Assembly: GCA_030601485.1 (NCBI GenBank)
Contig: JAUVTO010000093.1
Location: 1 to 6,792, forward strand
DNA length: 6,792 bases
Origin: Desulfobacterales bacterium
GTDB taxonomy: Bacteria > Desulfobacterota > Desulfobacteria > Desulfobacterales > UBA11574
Direction: 5' to 3'
Under the pieces are notes generated by a model, which saw nothing but the letters and a program-made list of their open reading frames with translations, did not search any database and was not told the DNA's origin. The stretch's first letter is position 1, and the number at the start of each line of letters is the position of its first letter. Shown here in pieces: positions 5,939-6,792 of the stretch. The translations under genes and the position numbers were made by a program.

Positions 5939-6250
5939 TTAAAGGTTTTCTCGGATTTTCATGATTTCTATAATTGTATCTATACGCTGGTTCATGATCT
6001 CGCTTTTTTTATGGGAAAGGAGTAATATCTCGTAAAATGATTTCATTTTAGTGTCGAATTTCAGCAAGATATCACCAAAATGCGCAAGTTTTGCACTCAT
6101 GGATTTATTCTGATTATAAACATCTTCGCCAGAGGGATCAGACGGCGCTGAAGACTCCTTTTCTCTGAACGCGGTTATCAATTTTTCAAGGTCTTTTTTT
6201 TCCCCGTCCGAAAGACCAACAATTATTTCTGTCTGGTATTTATCAGTCAT
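5939..6250 (-). CDS. small helical protein of unknown function, first gene of the PilZ-ATPase unit
   Basis: I do not recognise this 103-residue protein. It is soluble and charged. Residues about 13-30 form a predicted helix (SDGEKKDLEKLITAFRE), followed by a polar linker (33-48, rich in S, P, D and N). A long helix-prone stretch (about 49-102) has hydrophobic residues at heptad-like spacing (AKLAHFGDILLKF, MKSFYEILLLSH, IMNQRIDTIIEIMKI), which suggests a coiled coil or helical bundle. It is probably an adaptor or partner of the proteins encoded next to it. ATG 6250 is preferred: CGGTG lies five bases upstream. A TTG at 6280 in the same frame would force translation through the hairpin at 6266-6278 and add GRSPFFGDN, which looks non-coding. 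Its stop is 8 bp before the PilZ gene, whose ribosome-binding site overlaps that stop, so the two are almost certainly cotranscribed. Confidence 0.8.
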   Translation of the reverse strand: MTDKYQTEIIVGLSDGEKKDLEKLITAFREKESSAPSDPSGEDVYNQNKSMSAKLAHFGDILLKFDTKMKSFYEILLLSHKKSEIMNQRIDTIIEIMKIRENL

Positions 6251-6260
6251 GTTGTCACCG

Positions 6261-6278
6261 AAAAAGGGGCTTCGCCCC
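6261..6278 (-). terminator. terminator-like hairpin with T5 tail, 10 bp before the 103-residue gene
   Basis: On the minus strand GGGGC-GAA-GCCCC (6278-6266) is followed at once by TTTTT (6265-6261), a compact intrinsic-terminator shape. It lies downstream of the partial gene ending at 6471 and could end that transcript. It also lies only 10 bp before the ATG at 6250, next to the ribosome-binding site, so it may instead act as an attenuator or leader structure. The stem is only 5 bp but all GC. Confidence 0.5.
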
Positions 6279-6280
6279 AA

Positions 6281-6401
6281 TTGGAATGATGGAATGATGG
6301 AGTAATGGAATGATGGGTTTGAAGGAGTTTTTTACAATTAAAATGGTTTAGTTCCGCCTTTACTCCCAATATTCCAGCATTCCAGTATTCCAGCATTCCA
6401 T
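6281..6401. repeat. imperfect 37-bp inverted repeat made of 8-bp CCANNATT units
   Basis: The left arm (6281-6317) holds four TGGAATGA-like units; the right arm (6365-6401) holds the reverse complement, CCAGCATT/CCAGTATT-like units. When the left arm is reverse-complemented the arms align without gaps over 37 positions with 28 identities. The loop is 47 nt (6318-6364). A transcript could form a long hairpin, since several mismatches become G-U pairs in one strand or the other. No mobile-element gene is attached. The purely intergenic position and short period resemble REP- or MITE-like extragenic elements. Confidence 0.75.
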
Positions 6402-6470
6402 TCTTATGGTATAGACAGTTTGTCAGTAAAAAACCTTATATTTCAAGATGTTGTAGAATTTCCAAGACGT

Positions 6471-6792
6471 TTAATTATGCTTTTTAAATTCTTTGTTAAT
6501 CATAGCGTCTATGGCGGCAATACTTTCATCGGCTGTTTTCAGAGAGTTGGGAATCTTGCCGATATGTTTTGAATTGATGCCGGACTTCTTTTTCAACAGA
6601 TTAAAACCAAGCAATAGAATAATAACAATGGTAAGAAAATTTAACAGGATTAGCATATATGTCTGAAGATTGTAGTTTTCCCCGGTAGAAGGTAGTGATT
6701 CAGCCTGTTTTAGCTTTCCCTGCTCTGTCTTTTCACCCGGTGTACCCTGGGTCTTTATGGGAGAGGCAGGGACTTTTGTTTCTTTTGCTGGA
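6471..6792 (-). CDS. C-terminal part of a protein with one membrane segment near its C-terminus (5' end outside window)
   Basis: The frame is open from the window edge to TAA at 6471, giving 106 visible residues of unknown family. The first 45 or so are polar and rich in K, E, T, P and Q (PAKETKVPASPIKTQGTPGE), typical of a disordered linker. Then comes a strongly hydrophobic stretch, MLILLNFLTIVIILLLGFNLL, followed by KKK and a 37-residue polar tail ending ADESIAAIDAMINKEFKKHN. By the positive-inside rule the tail should be cytoplasmic and the linker periplasmic, so the missing N-terminal part is probably exported. An internal ATG at 6656 opens a 61-residue product, but the reading frame continues well upstream with plausible coding sequence and no Shine-Dalgarno precedes that ATG, so a longer gene is favoured. 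Its relation to the PilZ-ATPase unit 220 bp downstream is uncertain. Confidence 0.6.
   Translation of the reverse strand, partial: PAKETKVPASPIKTQGTPGEKTEQGKLKQAESLPSTGENYNLQTYMLILLNFLTIVIILLLGFNLLKKKSGINSKHIGKIPNSLKTADESIAAIDAMINKEFKKHN

Noticed and set aside
6251..6280. TTG at 6280 as the start of the small helical protein
   Set aside because: It would translate the terminator-like hairpin; the ATG at 6250 has a better ribosome-binding site and gives a normal hydrophilic N-terminus.
6281..6401. CRISPR array
   Set aside because: The 8-bp period is far too short, there are no unique spacers of constant length, and no cas genes are present.
6657..6686. LPSTG plus hydrophobic span as a true sortase anchoring signal
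   Set aside because: Sorting signals end within a few residues of the basic cluster, but here 37 residues follow. The other genes suggest a Gram-negative host, and no sortase gene is visible.

Overview
The window reads as a chromosomal segment of a Gram-negative, probably anaerobic deltaproteobacterium of the Desulfobacterales type. This is inferred from the protein styles, the moderate GC content and two families of short degenerate intergenic repeats that I associate with such genomes; no rRNA or other taxonomic marker is present. Every convincing gene lies on the minus strand, so transcription runs from high to low coordinates. I see no tRNA, rRNA, CRISPR array, insertion sequence or plus-strand gene.

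Reading in the direction of transcription, the window opens with the 3' end of a protein that has one membrane segment near its C-terminus (6792-6471). A 220-bp spacer follows, holding an imperfect 37-bp inverted repeat built from 8-bp units and a terminator-like hairpin pressed against the next start codon. Next comes a tight three-gene unit: a 103-residue helical orphan (6250-5939), a 388-residue TPR-like/cyclic-nucleotide-binding-like/PilZ protein (5930-4764) and a 307-residue MinD/FlhG-like P-loop ATPase (4746-3823). The gaps are 8 and 17 bp, and the second and third genes carry the same AAGGTG ribosome-binding site. The unit looks like a c-di-GMP-responsive input joined to a spatial-regulator ATPase. 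It is the most interesting part of the window.

After an 81-bp gap with a perfect 8-bp palindrome comes a housekeeping run: maf (nucleotide pyrophosphatase, 3741-3112), then, 115 bp on, a YggS-type PLP-binding protein (2996-2313, TTG start), which overlaps queH (epoxyqueuosine reductase, 2316-1753) by 4 nt. These genes deal with non-canonical nucleotide hydrolysis, PLP homeostasis and tRNA queuosine synthesis. They are recognisable families with motifs largely intact.

The last 10 codons and the stop of queH lie inside an array of degenerate AAAGTNNCT repeats that continues into the following spacer. That spacer also holds a possible promoter and two tandem hairpins. The final gene (1553 to the window edge) is a multi-membrane-span M48 zinc metalloprotease with a C-terminal TPR domain that is cut off by the edge.
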